Positions 35,862 to 43,534 of a DNA stretch of 64,000 nt are shown one piece after another. The first letter of the stretch is position 1. The number at the start of each line of letters is the position of its first letter. The DNA lies in contig JAURYL010000082.1 in NCBI GenBank assembly GCA_030653935.1, forward strand, positions 18,688 to 82,687. The letters are read 5' to 3'. The notes beneath the pieces are model-generated. The model was not told where the DNA came from. It did not search any database and saw only the letters and a list, made by a program, of their open reading frames with translations. The stretch is from Pseudomonadota bacterium. GTDB lineage: Bacteria > Pseudomonadota > Gammaproteobacteria > Burkholderiales > Thiobacillaceae. The position numbers and the translations under genes are program-made.

Positions 35862-36515
35862 TCAGACGGTCGAAACTTCCTTGATCGATTTGTGCGGTAT
35901 GAAAATACCGCAGCCCCAGTGTCTGTATAGACCCAGGCCTTGCTCCTGCACGGCCAGCGAATGTAGCAGACTGAGGTCATGCAACATCAGCGTGTGGCCG
36001 CTGATCTCTCCATCCGGGGTGCGCATTTTACGATGCAACCCGGGGATCAGTCCGCATTGAACGCCCATTTCATCCAGTTGACCGCGCACTTTGTCGAGAA
36101 TGGTCGCCTCATCCGCGCCGCCCAGAGACACGCAGTGCGAGTACAGCGTGCCAAATGGCGTCAGGTTCTTCTCTTTCAAGTCACCAATGTTCAGAACACC
36201 GGCCCCGGGGTCGATCTGCTTGCCCACCAGCGCGCGCGCGTCATCCAGGCGGCCGACCGGAAGCCGCAGGACCAGCTTCACCCGTCGATTGATCACCAGA
36301 TTGTCATTGCGTCCGCTCGGCGCGCCATGGACCGGATGGATGCCGGCCTCGGGGGTGTCGGCCAGCCACGGCAGGTGGCGGAGCAATTCAGCGTAGAGCG
36401 CGGGGCCATGGTCGGCCGGAATTTCTCCTCCCGACAAGTCGTAGAGCAGGTCCAGCATTTTCGGCGTGAACTTCATGTCTTTCACTGCGTCCCATTCCGG
36501 GTTGTACATGCGCAT
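35862..36515 (-). CDS. Orphan Cas6/Cmx6-like CRISPR RNA endonuclease homologue
   Basis: 217 aa. The pattern matches the Cas6/Cmx6 (subtype MYXAN) family: an early DHGPALYAELLRHLPWL with GIHPVHGA, an RVKLVLRLPVGRLDDA strand-helix, DEMGVQCGLIPGLHRKMR, TPDGEISGHTLMLHDL, and a glycine-rich C-terminal loop GLGLYRHWGCGIFIPHKS. Cas6 enzymes cut CRISPR precursor RNA at repeat hairpins. No array or other cas gene is present; the neighbours are all sulfur genes. The ATG at 36515 follows GAGG and lies 4 bp after the upstream stop. Family assignment is from memory and needs a profile search. Confidence 0.8.
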   Translation of the reverse strand: MRMYNPEWDAVKDMKFTPKMLDLLYDLSGGEIPADHGPALYAELLRHLPWLADTPEAGIHPVHGAPSGRNDNLVINRRVKLVLRLPVGRLDDARALVGKQIDPGAGVLNIGDLKEKNLTPFGTLYSHCVSLGGADEATILDKVRGQLDEMGVQCGLIPGLHRKMRTPDGEISGHTLMLHDLSLLHSLAVQEQGLGLYRHWGCGIFIPHKSIKEVSTV

Positions 36516-36519
36516 GGGG

Positions 36520-36762
36520 TCAGTCCTCGGTGGGCGGGGTAGGCGAATCAGCAACCAACGGCTCGGCCCACTTCAGCATTTCTTCCGCCCAGAATTTTGC
36601 GGTTATGGGATCGACGTCGAAGATGGTGAAGCGCGCGCCGCGCTCGCGTATCCGCAAGCGGAGCATGGGAGTTCCCCCCGCTTCGTAGCGGGCCTCCTGC
36701 AACTCGATTTCCTGGTTGCCAAAAGGGTTGTGAAACTTGGTCAGGGATGTGATTTCATTCAT
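36520..36762 (-). CDS. Small unknown protein, first gene of accessory arm
   Basis: 80 aa, soluble, acidic. The core NPFGNQEIELQEARYEAGG followed by LRLRIRERGARFTIFDVDP reads as a small beta-sandwich with a C-terminal helix (TAKFWAEEMLKWAEP). From memory it resembles a short family called DUF6967, which I cannot verify. It is 4 bp upstream of the Cas6-like gene, so the two are co-translated and may interact. A promoter close to its start codon, with no Shine-Dalgarno site visible, suggests a nearly leaderless message. Confidence 0.8.
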   Translation of the reverse strand: MNEITSLTKFHNPFGNQEIELQEARYEAGGTPMLRLRIRERGARFTIFDVDPITAKFWAEEMLKWAEPLVADSPTPPTED

Positions 36763-36770
36763 GGGGTGTT

Positions 36771-36801
36771 AGTATATTCCAATACGTTGATTAACTGACA
36801 A
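36771..36801 (-). promoter_or_regulatory. Candidate promoter of the accessory arm
   Basis: On the minus strand TTGTCA (36801-36796) and TATACT (36776-36771) are spaced 19 bp apart; AATATA at 17 bp is an alternative -10. Either predicts a transcript starting within a few bases of the start codon at 36762. Confidence 0.45.
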
Positions 36802-36840
36802 TCGCAGTCAGGTATTAACGTTTCAATTGGGATCCGGGAT

Positions 36841-36880
36841 GTGGTACACAACCTACCCGATCGGGTAGGTTGTGTACTAC
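36841..36880. promoter_or_regulatory. 34-bp perfect palindrome between dsr and accessory arm
   Basis: GTACACAACCTACCCGA (36844-36860) is followed directly by its exact reverse complement (36861-36877). With one mismatched pair the symmetry extends to 36841-36880. It lies 159 bp upstream of dsrA and 79 bp upstream of the divergent 80-aa gene. It can serve as a dimeric or tetrameric repressor/activator site in DNA, or as a 17-bp hairpin if transcribed. It has no T-run, so it is not a simple terminator. A weak -10 (TAATAT, 36938-36943) could start dsr transcription downstream. Confidence 0.9.
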
Positions 36881-37038
36881 CCGACTGACATGGATGGTTA
36901 CCCCCTCGGGATGATGGTGACCTGGATAAGCGCTCGCTAATATGTAAAGACTCGTCCCGTACGGGCGGACTGCCAACGGGTAAGTGCGATGAGTTTGTGA
37001 CGACACGGTGTTGTTTAAGACTTCAAGGAGAAAGACGG

Positions 37039-38340
37039 ATGGCTAAGCAAATGATTGATACGCCGAACCTGGACGAACTCGAGACTGGCCCCTGGCCCTC
37101 GTTCGTTACAGGTCTGAAGCGCCTGGCTAAAGACAACGACATGATGGTCGACCTGATGGGTCAACTGGAGACTTCCTACAGGACCCGCTTCGGCTACTGG
37201 AAGGGCGGCACCGTTGGTGTGGTGGGTTACGGCGGCGGCGTGATTCCCCGTTTCACCGAACTGAAAGATGAAAACCACAAGCCCCTGTTCCCCGAGGCGG
37301 CCGAGTTCCATACCCTGCGCATCATGCCGCCCGCCGGCATGCACTACTCCTCCGACCTGCTGCGTCAAATGTCCGATGCCTGGCTGGAAACCGGTGGTTC
37401 CGGCCTGATTGCCTTCCACGGCCAGTCCGGCGACATCATGCTGCAAGGCATCAAGACCAACGACGTGCAGCGCGCCTTCGACAAGTTCAATGAAATGGGC
37501 TTCGACCTCGGTGGTGCCGGCCCCGCGCTGCGCACCTCCATGTCCTGTGTTGGCGCCGCGCGTTGTGAAATGTCCTGTTTCGATGAGGCTCGCGCGCTGC
37601 GCATCGTCATCAACAACAACCTGGACGACATGCACCGTCCTTCGCTGCCGTACAAGTTCAAGTTCAAGTTCTCCGGCTGCCCGAACGACTGTATGAACTC
37701 CATCCAGCGTTCCGACATGGCGACCATCGGCACCTGGCGCGACAACATCCGCGCCGACGAGAAACTGGCGCGTGACTGGTATGCCGCTCACAGCCTGGAA
37801 GACACCATCAACATGGTGGTCAATCATTGTCCGACCAAGGCCATTCAGCTCAAGAAGAACGATGGCGCGGTTGCCGCCGAAGGCGTCACCAAGGTTGTGT
37901 TGTCCGACGACAACTGCCTGGAAATCGATAACCACAACTGCGTGCGCTGCATGCACTGCCTGAATGTCATGCCCGGCGCGCTGCTGCCTGGCAAGGACAA
38001 GGGCGTCACCATTCTGGTTGGTGGCAAGAGTGTGCTGAAGATCGGTGCCACCATGGGTACCGTGGTGATTCCGTTCATGAAGCTCGAGTCCGACGAGGAC
38101 TTCGAGAAGCTGAACGATCTGTCCCGCTCCATGCTCGACTTCTTCGCGGAAAACGCGCTGGAGCATGAGCGTACCGGCGAGATGATCGAGCGTATCGGCC
38201 TGGTCAACTTCCTGGAAGGCATCGAGCTGGAAGTCGATCCCAACATGATCAACTCCCCGCGCTCCAACCCCTATGCCCGTATGGATGGCTGGGACGAGGA
38301 AGCCGCCAAGTGGTTCGAGCGCAAGCAGGCTGCCGCGTAA
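37039..38340 (+). CDS. dsrA: Dissimilatory sulfite reductase alpha subunit (oxidative type)
   Basis: 433 aa. The siroheme/[4Fe-4S] ligands are seen in CVGAARCEMSC (CX5C) and FSGCPNDCMN (CX3C). A ferredoxin insert contains CLEIDNHNCVRCMHC. The subunit pairs with DsrB to oxidise DsrC-bound persulfide sulfur to sulfite in the cytoplasm. Presence of dsrEFH and dsrL downstream marks the oxidative type. The ATG at 37039 is chosen because AAGGAG precedes it at 9 nt; the longer open frame lacks a site. Opens the dsr operon. Confidence 0.97.
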   Translation: MAKQMIDTPNLDELETGPWPSFVTGLKRLAKDNDMMVDLMGQLETSYRTRFGYWKGGTVGVVGYGGGVIPRFTELKDENHKPLFPEAAEFHTLRIMPPAGMHYSSDLLRQMSDAWLETGGSGLIAFHGQSGDIMLQGIKTNDVQRAFDKFNEMGFDLGGAGPALRTSMSCVGAARCEMSCFDEARALRIVINNNLDDMHRPSLPYKFKFKFSGCPNDCMNSIQRSDMATIGTWRDNIRADEKLARDWYAAHSLEDTINMVVNHCPTKAIQLKKNDGAVAAEGVTKVVLSDDNCLEIDNHNCVRCMHCLNVMPGALLPGKDKGVTILVGGKSVLKIGATMGTVVIPFMKLESDEDFEKLNDLSRSMLDFFAENALEHERTGEMIERIGLVNFLEGIELEVDPNMINSPRSNPYARMDGWDEEAAKWFERKQAAA

Positions 38341-38351
38341 GTTAAAGCTCA

Positions 38352-38380
38352 TCCGGGGGCGCTTTAATGGCGCTTCCGGA
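38352..38380 (+). other. Intercistronic hairpin dsrA-dsrB
   Basis: 11-bp stem TCCGGGGGCGC/GCGCTTCCGGA with two G-U pairs and a 7-nt loop TTTAATG. There is no T-run after it, so it is more likely an RNA stability or processing element than a terminator. Confidence 0.65.
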
Positions 38381-38422
38381 AAATTGTCGCAGGTTTAACG
38401 ATTTCACCCTTTGGAGATAGCA

Positions 38423-39496
38423 ATGGCTGAAAGGACTCACCAGACCATTGAATCCGGTGCACCGGATCCGATGCCCTACATGCACCCCGTCATGAAAGAG
38501 AACTATGGGAAGTGGGTGTTCCACTCGCATCCCAAGCCGGGCGTGCTCTACCATCGTGCCGAGAGCGGCGCCGAAGTCTGGACCGTCAAGGCGGGCACCC
38601 AGCGGCAGATGGACCACTACACCATTCGCAAGCTGGCCGACATCGCCGACCAGTACGCCGACGGCTACGTGCGCTTTACCACACGTTCCAATATCGAATA
38701 CATGGTGACTGACCAGGCCAAGGTCGAGCCCCTGATCTCCGCGCTGAGCGAAGGTGGCTTCCCGGTCGGTGGTACCGCCAACTCGGTTTCCATGATCGCT
38801 CATACCCAGGGCTGGCTGCATTGCGACATCCCCGGTACCGACGCCTCCGGCGCGGTCAAGGCGCTGATGGACGAGCTTTATGAAGAGTTCATCAAGTGCG
38901 AGATGCCTAACCGCGTCAAGCTGTCCACTTCCTGTTGCGAAATCAACTGTGGTGGCCAGGCTGACATCGCCATCGTCATCCAGCACACCAAGCCGCCGAA
39001 GATCAATCACGATCTGGTCGCCAACGTCTGCGAGCGTCCCTCCGTGGTTGCCCGTTGCCCCGTTGCCGCGATTCGTCCCGCGCTGATTAACGGCAAGCCG
39101 TCCCTGGAAGTCGACGAGAAGAAGTGCATCTGTTGTGGCGCCTGCTTCCCCCCGTGCCCCCCGATGCAGATCAACGACCCCGAGCATTCCAAGTTCGCGA
39201 TCTGGGTTGGCGGCAAGAACTCCAACGCACGTTCCAAGCCGACCTTCCACAAGCTGGTTGCCGCCGGTATCCCGAACAACCCGCCGCGTTGGCCCGAGGT
39301 CAGCGAAGTCGTCAAGAAGATCCTTGCCGTCTACAAGGCCGATGGTCGTCCGTGGGAACGCATGAACGACTGGATCGACCGTATCGGTTGGCCCGCCTTC
39401 TTCGAGAAGACCGGCCTGCCGTTCACCAAGTATCACATCGACAACTGGCGTGGTTCCCGTACCACTCTGAACGCTTCCACGCATATCCGTTTCTAA
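38423..39496 (+). CDS. dsrB: Dissimilatory sulfite reductase beta subunit
   Basis: 357 aa, normal DsrB length. Siroheme-cluster cysteines lie in STSCCEINCGGQ and the later CERPSVVARCPVAAIRP, and the ferredoxin domain has CICCGACFPPCPPM. It forms the alpha2-beta2 enzyme with DsrA; its siroheme is the catalytic one in known structures. GGAGATAG lies before the ATG at 38423. Transcribed 82 bp after dsrA. Confidence 0.97.
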   Translation: MAERTHQTIESGAPDPMPYMHPVMKENYGKWVFHSHPKPGVLYHRAESGAEVWTVKAGTQRQMDHYTIRKLADIADQYADGYVRFTTRSNIEYMVTDQAKVEPLISALSEGGFPVGGTANSVSMIAHTQGWLHCDIPGTDASGAVKALMDELYEEFIKCEMPNRVKLSTSCCEINCGGQADIAIVIQHTKPPKINHDLVANVCERPSVVARCPVAAIRPALINGKPSLEVDEKKCICCGACFPPCPPMQINDPEHSKFAIWVGGKNSNARSKPTFHKLVAAGIPNNPPRWPEVSEVVKKILAVYKADGRPWERMNDWIDRIGWPAFFEKTGLPFTKYHIDNWRGSRTTLNASTHIRF

Positions 39497-39515
39497 TCAC
39501 GCTTTTGTGAGTATC

Positions 39516-39538
39516 CCGGCCCTGAGCCTCGGGGCCGG
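39516..39538 (+). other. Intercistronic hairpin dsrB-dsrE
   Basis: 7-bp GC stem CCGGCCC/GGGCCGG around a 9-nt loop, 19 bp after the dsrB stop. No T-run follows, so read-through into dsrE is expected. Confidence 0.6.
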
Positions 39539-39572
39539 TACGATTCGGCTATTCGGAGATAGGGATATTTAA

Positions 39573-39965
39573 ATGAAGATCGGTATATTAGTAAGCGAAG
39601 GGCCTTATACCCATCAGGCCTCCGATACCGCCTACAACTTCGTGAAGGCGGCCATCGAAAAGGGACACGAGATCTACCGTGTTTTCTTCTACCACGACGG
39701 TGTCAACAACGCGACGCGCTTGACCGAGCCACCGCGTGACGATCGCAATATCGTCAATCGCTGGAGCGAGTTGGCCAAGCAGCACAACCTTGATCTGGTG
39801 GTGTGTATTGCCGCCGCTCAACGGCGCGGCATCATGGACGAGAACGAAGCCAAACGGCAGGGCAAGAATGCGGACAACCTCGCTGAGGGGTTCCGGATTT
39901 CCGGTCTGGGACAGTTGGTGGAAGCTGGCATCCAATGTGATCGTCTCGTGACTTTCGGCGATTAA
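39573..39965 (+). CDS. dsrE: Sulfurtransferase subunit DsrE
   Basis: 130 aa, DsrE/TusD family. The active cysteine is C78 (LVVCIAAAQRRG), matching the position used for persulfide transfer in Allochromatium DsrE. N-terminal KIGILVSEGPYTHQASDTAYNF is typical. DsrEFH forms a hexamer that accepts sulfur from TusA and passes it to DsrC. Dedicated to sulfur oxidisers. Confidence 0.96.
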   Translation: MKIGILVSEGPYTHQASDTAYNFVKAAIEKGHEIYRVFFYHDGVNNATRLTEPPRDDRNIVNRWSELAKQHNLDLVVCIAAAQRRGIMDENEAKRQGKNADNLAEGFRISGLGQLVEAGIQCDRLVTFGD

Positions 39966-39976
39966 GGGAGATAGCG

Positions 39977-40366
39977 ATGACTGATGAAATGATGGATGAA
40001 GAAGGCGTCATCAAGAAGTTCATGTTCGTGAACCGCAAGGCGCCTTACGGCACGATTTACGCGCTGGAAGGCCTGGAGGTCGTGCTGATCTCCGCCGCTT
40101 TCGAGCAGGATGTCAGCCTGGCGTTTGTGGATGATGGTGTTTATGAACTGAAGAAGACTCAGGATACCAAGGCGCTGGGCCAGAAGAATTTCTCGCCGAC
40201 CTACCGTGCCCTTGAGGGTTACGACATCGAGAAACTCTATGTCGAGCGCGAATCGATGGAAATGCGTGGCCTGACCGAGGACGATCTGCTGGTGGACGTG
40301 CAGGTGGTTTCCTCTGCGGAAATGGCTGACCTCATGGCCGAGCAAGACGTCGTGATCAGCTTCTAA
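39977..40366 (+). CDS. dsrF: DsrF subunit of DsrEFH
   Basis: 129 aa, DsrF/TusC family, beginning near KKFMFVNRKAPYGTIYALEG, followed by LISAAFEQDVSLAFVDDGVYEL. It has no conserved active cysteine, as expected for DsrF, whose role is structural. A GGGAG ribosome site lies before the ATG, and it starts 11 bp after dsrE. Confidence 0.95.
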   Translation: MTDEMMDEEGVIKKFMFVNRKAPYGTIYALEGLEVVLISAAFEQDVSLAFVDDGVYELKKTQDTKALGQKNFSPTYRALEGYDIEKLYVERESMEMRGLTEDDLLVDVQVVSSAEMADLMAEQDVVISF

Positions 40367-40379
40367 GGGGAGATACGAG

Positions 40380-40679
40380 ATGTTGCATATCGTTAACAAA
40401 TCGCCGTTTGATCGGAACTCGCTGGAAAGCTGCTTTCGGATGGCGACGCAAGGTTCCGCTGTTCTGCTGATCGAGGACGCCGTCTACGGCGCCACCAAGG
40501 GCAGCAGTGTGGAAGCGAAAGTTCAGGGTGCCATGGCCGGTCTCAAGGTCTACGCGCTCGGCGCTGATCTCCAGGCGCGTGGCGTTGCTGATCGAGTGCT
40601 CGATGGCGTCACGGTTGTGGATTACGGTGGTTTCGTGGATCTGGTTGCTGAACACGGCAACCTCCAATCCTGGTTGTAA
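40380..40679 (+). CDS. dsrH: DsrH subunit of DsrEFH
   Basis: 99 aa, DsrH/TusB family. The N-terminal MLHIVNKSPF and a cysteine at position 18 (SLESCFRMA) correspond to the DsrH cysteine region. GLKVYALGADLQARGVADRV completes the fold. GGGGAGA precedes the ATG; the start is 13 bp after dsrF. Confidence 0.95.
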   Translation: MLHIVNKSPFDRNSLESCFRMATQGSAVLLIEDAVYGATKGSSVEAKVQGAMAGLKVYALGADLQARGVADRVLDGVTVVDYGGFVDLVAEHGNLQSWL

Positions 40680-40700
40680 TTTTATTTAAGGAGTATCGCT

Positions 40701-41036
40701 ATGCCTATGGTTGAAGTTGCCGGCAAATCATTTGAAGTCGACGAGGAAGGCTACCTGACCAATCTGGCCGATTGGAACCAGGACATCGCCGGATATCTGG
40801 CTCAGGAAGAAAAAGTTGAAATGACCGACTCCCATTGGGAAGTGGTCAACTTTCTGCGCGAGTACTACGAGGAGTACCAGATCGCCCCCGCCGTCCGCGT
40901 GCTGACCAAAGCCATCTCCAAGAAGTTGGGCGCCGACAAGGGCAACAACAAGTACCTGTACGAGTTGTTCCCCTACGGTCCCGCCAAGCAGGCTTGCAAG
41001 ATCGCTGGTCTGCCGAAGCCGACCGGCTGTATCTGA
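40701..41036 (+). CDS. dsrC: Sulfur carrier DsrC
   Basis: 111 aa. The mobile C-terminal arm ends QACKIAGLPKPTGCI with both cysteines (Cys99 and penultimate Cys110) intact, the signature of a functional DsrC. It receives sulfane sulfur from DsrEFH, presents it to DsrAB, and the resulting product is recycled by DsrMKJOP. Compare the cysteine-free paralogue at 35484-35816. The ribosome site is AAGGAG. Confidence 0.97.
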   Translation: MPMVEVAGKSFEVDEEGYLTNLADWNQDIAGYLAQEEKVEMTDSHWEVVNFLREYYEEYQIAPAVRVLTKAISKKLGADKGNNKYLYELFPYGPAKQACKIAGLPKPTGCI

Positions 41037-41073
41037 TCAATCCTGATTGATCCCGGCGGGTCTCGGCCCGCTG
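41035..41073 (+). other. Two hairpins between dsrC and dsrM
   Basis: Stem 1 is GATCAATC/GATTGATC with a 2-nt centre, overlapping the dsrC stop codon. Stem 2 is CGGCGGG/CCCGCTG (one G-U) with a 6-nt loop. Neither has a T-run. They would stop exonucleases or ribosomes between an abundant carrier message and the membrane-complex genes. Confidence 0.55.
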
Positions 41074-41147
41074 GTTCACAAGAGTTCTGTTCGGATTCTG
41101 GGTAACCCGGAATGTGATTGTTTGATCTGCCTGAAGCAGAGGAACGG

Positions 41148-41879
41148 ATGACTTCGCTGACGCTTATTTATACTGGCCTGTACTACTTCGCCGCAATCGT
41201 GCTGATTGCCGGTGTGGCCTATCGCATAGTCGAGTACAGCCGCACCCCGGCGCCTCTCAAAATTCCCACGACGCCCGCGCCCACGACCGGTGCCGGTGTT
41301 GCGATGCGCATGGCACGTGAAGTCGTGCTGTTCGAATCGCTGTTCAAATCCAACAAATGGATCTGGGTGTTCGGCTGGATGTTCCATGTCGGTCTCGCCC
41401 TCGTCCTGTTGCGCCATGTGCGCTATTTTCAGGAACCGATGTGGTTCGTGATCGAGTTCGTGCAGCCCTACGGTACCTATGCCAGCTTCATGATGGTGGC
41501 CGGCCTGCTCGGGCTGTGGGCACGTCGATTCCTGGTTGACCGTGTTCGTTACATCTCCACGCCCTCGGACCATTTGATGCTGGCGCTGTTGGTCGCAATC
41601 GGTGTCTCCGGAATGATGATGACCTTCGTCTCTCATACCGACATCGTCGCGCTCAAGGCGTTTACCCTTGGCTTGGTGACCTTCGACTGGCAGCCGCTAC
41701 CCAGTGATGGCCCGTTGCTGGTGCATCTGGCTTTGGTCGCGCTGCTGATGATCATCTTCCCGATCAGCAAATTACTGCATGCGCCGGGCATCTTCTTCAG
41801 CCCGACCCGTAATCAGGTAGATAACCCGCGTGAAACCCGCTCGATCGCCCCCTGGGCGGCGGCGGCGGAACGCAAGTAA
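41148..41879 (+). CDS. dsrM: Quinol-oxidising membrane subunit DsrM
   Basis: 243 aa, NarI-like diheme b cytochrome with about five membrane helices; FGWMFHVGLALVLLRHVRYF and LLVHLALVALLMIIFPISKLLH supply the haem histidines. It couples DsrK to the quinone pool. I start at 41148 (MTSLTLIYTG) because GAGGAA lies upstream; the longer frame would add a soluble N-terminus. Confidence 0.95.
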   Translation: MTSLTLIYTGLYYFAAIVLIAGVAYRIVEYSRTPAPLKIPTTPAPTTGAGVAMRMAREVVLFESLFKSNKWIWVFGWMFHVGLALVLLRHVRYFQEPMWFVIEFVQPYGTYASFMMVAGLLGLWARRFLVDRVRYISTPSDHLMLALLVAIGVSGMMMTFVSHTDIVALKAFTLGLVTFDWQPLPSDGPLLVHLALVALLMIIFPISKLLHAPGIFFSPTRNQVDNPRETRSIAPWAAAAERK

Positions 41880-41930
41880 GGATAGGTCCGGCTAGTCCGC
41901 GACAAACCATGAAAGACGCAAGGAGCTATT

Positions 41931-43454
41931 GTGGCCGTTCCTGAATTCGAAGTACCCAAGCTGACGGAATACACCGAGGTTCCCAAGATCAACCCCGGGG
42001 TGATGGCGCACGTCAAGACCTTTCCGGCCGCCGAGGCCAGTCAGACTTTCCTGGGCTATCCCTGGGCGCTGACCGATGACTGGCAGGAGCGCGCCATCGA
42101 CAAGATGGGTGACTTGCTGGGCAAGTACCGCAGCCTGCGGGTGTTCATGGATGCCTGCGTGCATTGCGGCGCCTGTACCGACAAATGCCATTATTTCCTT
42201 GGCACCGCCGACCCGAAGAACATGCCGGTCGCGCGCCAGGACTTGATGCGCCAGGTCTACCGTCGCTATTTCACCATTCCCGGCAAGATCGCCCCGTGGC
42301 TGGTGGGCGCCAAGGACCTCAGCAAGGAAATCCTGGACGACTGGTACAACTACTACCATCAGTGCTCCGAGTGCCGTCGCTGCTCCGTCTATTGCCCCTA
42401 TGGCATCGACACCGCCGAAGTCACCATGGCCGGCCGCGAGATACTCAATACCATCGGTATGGGCCAGAAGTATTCCAGCGAGATTCTGACCAAGGTGCAG
42501 AAGATCGGTAACAACCTCGGCCTGCCCGGGCCCGCGCTGGAAGACACGCTGCTGGGCCTCGAGGAGGATATCGAACTGGATACCGGCGTACCGGTCAAGA
42601 TTCCGCTCGACGTCAAGGGCTCGGAAATCCTGCTGGTTACCCCGTCGGCCGACTTCTTCTCGGAACCACATGTGGAATCCCTGATCGGCTACGCCAAGGT
42701 CTTCCACGCCGCCGGCGCTTCCTGGACCCTGTCCACGCATGCCTCCGAGGCGGGTAACTTCGGCCTGTTCAACGGTAATTACGAAACCATGCGCAAGGTT
42801 GCCATGCGGATTCGTGACGCTGCGCTGGAACTTGGCGTCAAGCGCATCATCGTCGGCGAGTGCGGCCATGCCTGGCGCGTTGCATACAGTTTCTGGAATA
42901 CCCTCACGGGTATCGGCTTTGGGGGTAACGATCCGTTCTCGATCGAGCTGCAACAGCAACTGGACCACCGCTACAAGCAGCCCATGCATATTTGCGAATA
43001 CACCTGGGACCTGATCCAGAAGGGCACGCTCAAATTCGACAAGTCACTGAACGACGACCGTGTCATTACTTTCCATGATTCCTGCAACGTGGCTCGTGGT
43101 TCCCGCATGGGCGAGGAGCCGGGTGATCAGTTCACCATTCCGCGTAACGTCATCATGGCCGTGGCCAACAATTTCCACGACATGGCGCCGGAAACAATCG
43201 GTGAAGGCACTTTCTGTTGCGGTGGCGGCGGCGGTGTGCTGACCGATGACCTGATCGAAGTGCGCGTCAAGGGCGCTTTGCCGCGGATGAATGCTTTCAA
43301 CAACGTGGTTCAGGCTGATGGCGTCAACTTCCTGGCCCTGATCTGCGCGATCTGCAAGGCGCAATTCACCAAGGTTATCCCGTATTACGGTTTCGACCGG
43401 AGCATGGTCGGCGGCGTGCATCAGCTCGTCAGCACGGCCATCAAGCTGGACTGA
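41931..43454 (+). CDS. dsrK: HdrD-like iron-sulfur subunit DsrK
   Basis: 507 aa with a GTG start preceded by AAGGAG. Two [4Fe-4S] motifs (CVHCGACTDKCHY and CSECRRCSVYCPYG) feed two CCG domains: HDSCNVARG and GTFCCGGGGG hold the noncubane-cluster cysteines. The subunit is the likely site of DsrC disulfide/trisulfide redox chemistry on the cytoplasmic face of DsrMKJOP. Confidence 0.97.
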   Translation: MAVPEFEVPKLTEYTEVPKINPGVMAHVKTFPAAEASQTFLGYPWALTDDWQERAIDKMGDLLGKYRSLRVFMDACVHCGACTDKCHYFLGTADPKNMPVARQDLMRQVYRRYFTIPGKIAPWLVGAKDLSKEILDDWYNYYHQCSECRRCSVYCPYGIDTAEVTMAGREILNTIGMGQKYSSEILTKVQKIGNNLGLPGPALEDTLLGLEEDIELDTGVPVKIPLDVKGSEILLVTPSADFFSEPHVESLIGYAKVFHAAGASWTLSTHASEAGNFGLFNGNYETMRKVAMRIRDAALELGVKRIIVGECGHAWRVAYSFWNTLTGIGFGGNDPFSIELQQQLDHRYKQPMHICEYTWDLIQKGTLKFDKSLNDDRVITFHDSCNVARGSRMGEEPGDQFTIPRNVIMAVANNFHDMAPETIGEGTFCCGGGGGVLTDDLIEVRVKGALPRMNAFNNVVQADGVNFLALICAICKAQFTKVIPYYGFDRSMVGGVHQLVSTAIKLD

Positions 43455-43459
43455 GGCTG

Positions 43460-43477
43460 TCCGGCCCCGAGGCCGGA
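43460..43477 (+). other. Intercistronic hairpin dsrK-dsrL
   Basis: Perfect 7-bp stem TCCGGCC/GGCCGGA with CCGA tetraloop, 5 bp after the dsrK stop. No T-run follows. Confidence 0.65.
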
Positions 43478-43534
43478 TGGATAAATGTTACACAGGCGGT
43501 ATTGCCGCACGATTCTTGAGATAGGAGAGCGAAG

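Noticed and set aside
36841..36880. dsr-region palindrome as a Rho-independent terminator
   Set aside because: No T-run on either side and it lies upstream of both divergent start codons, not after a gene.
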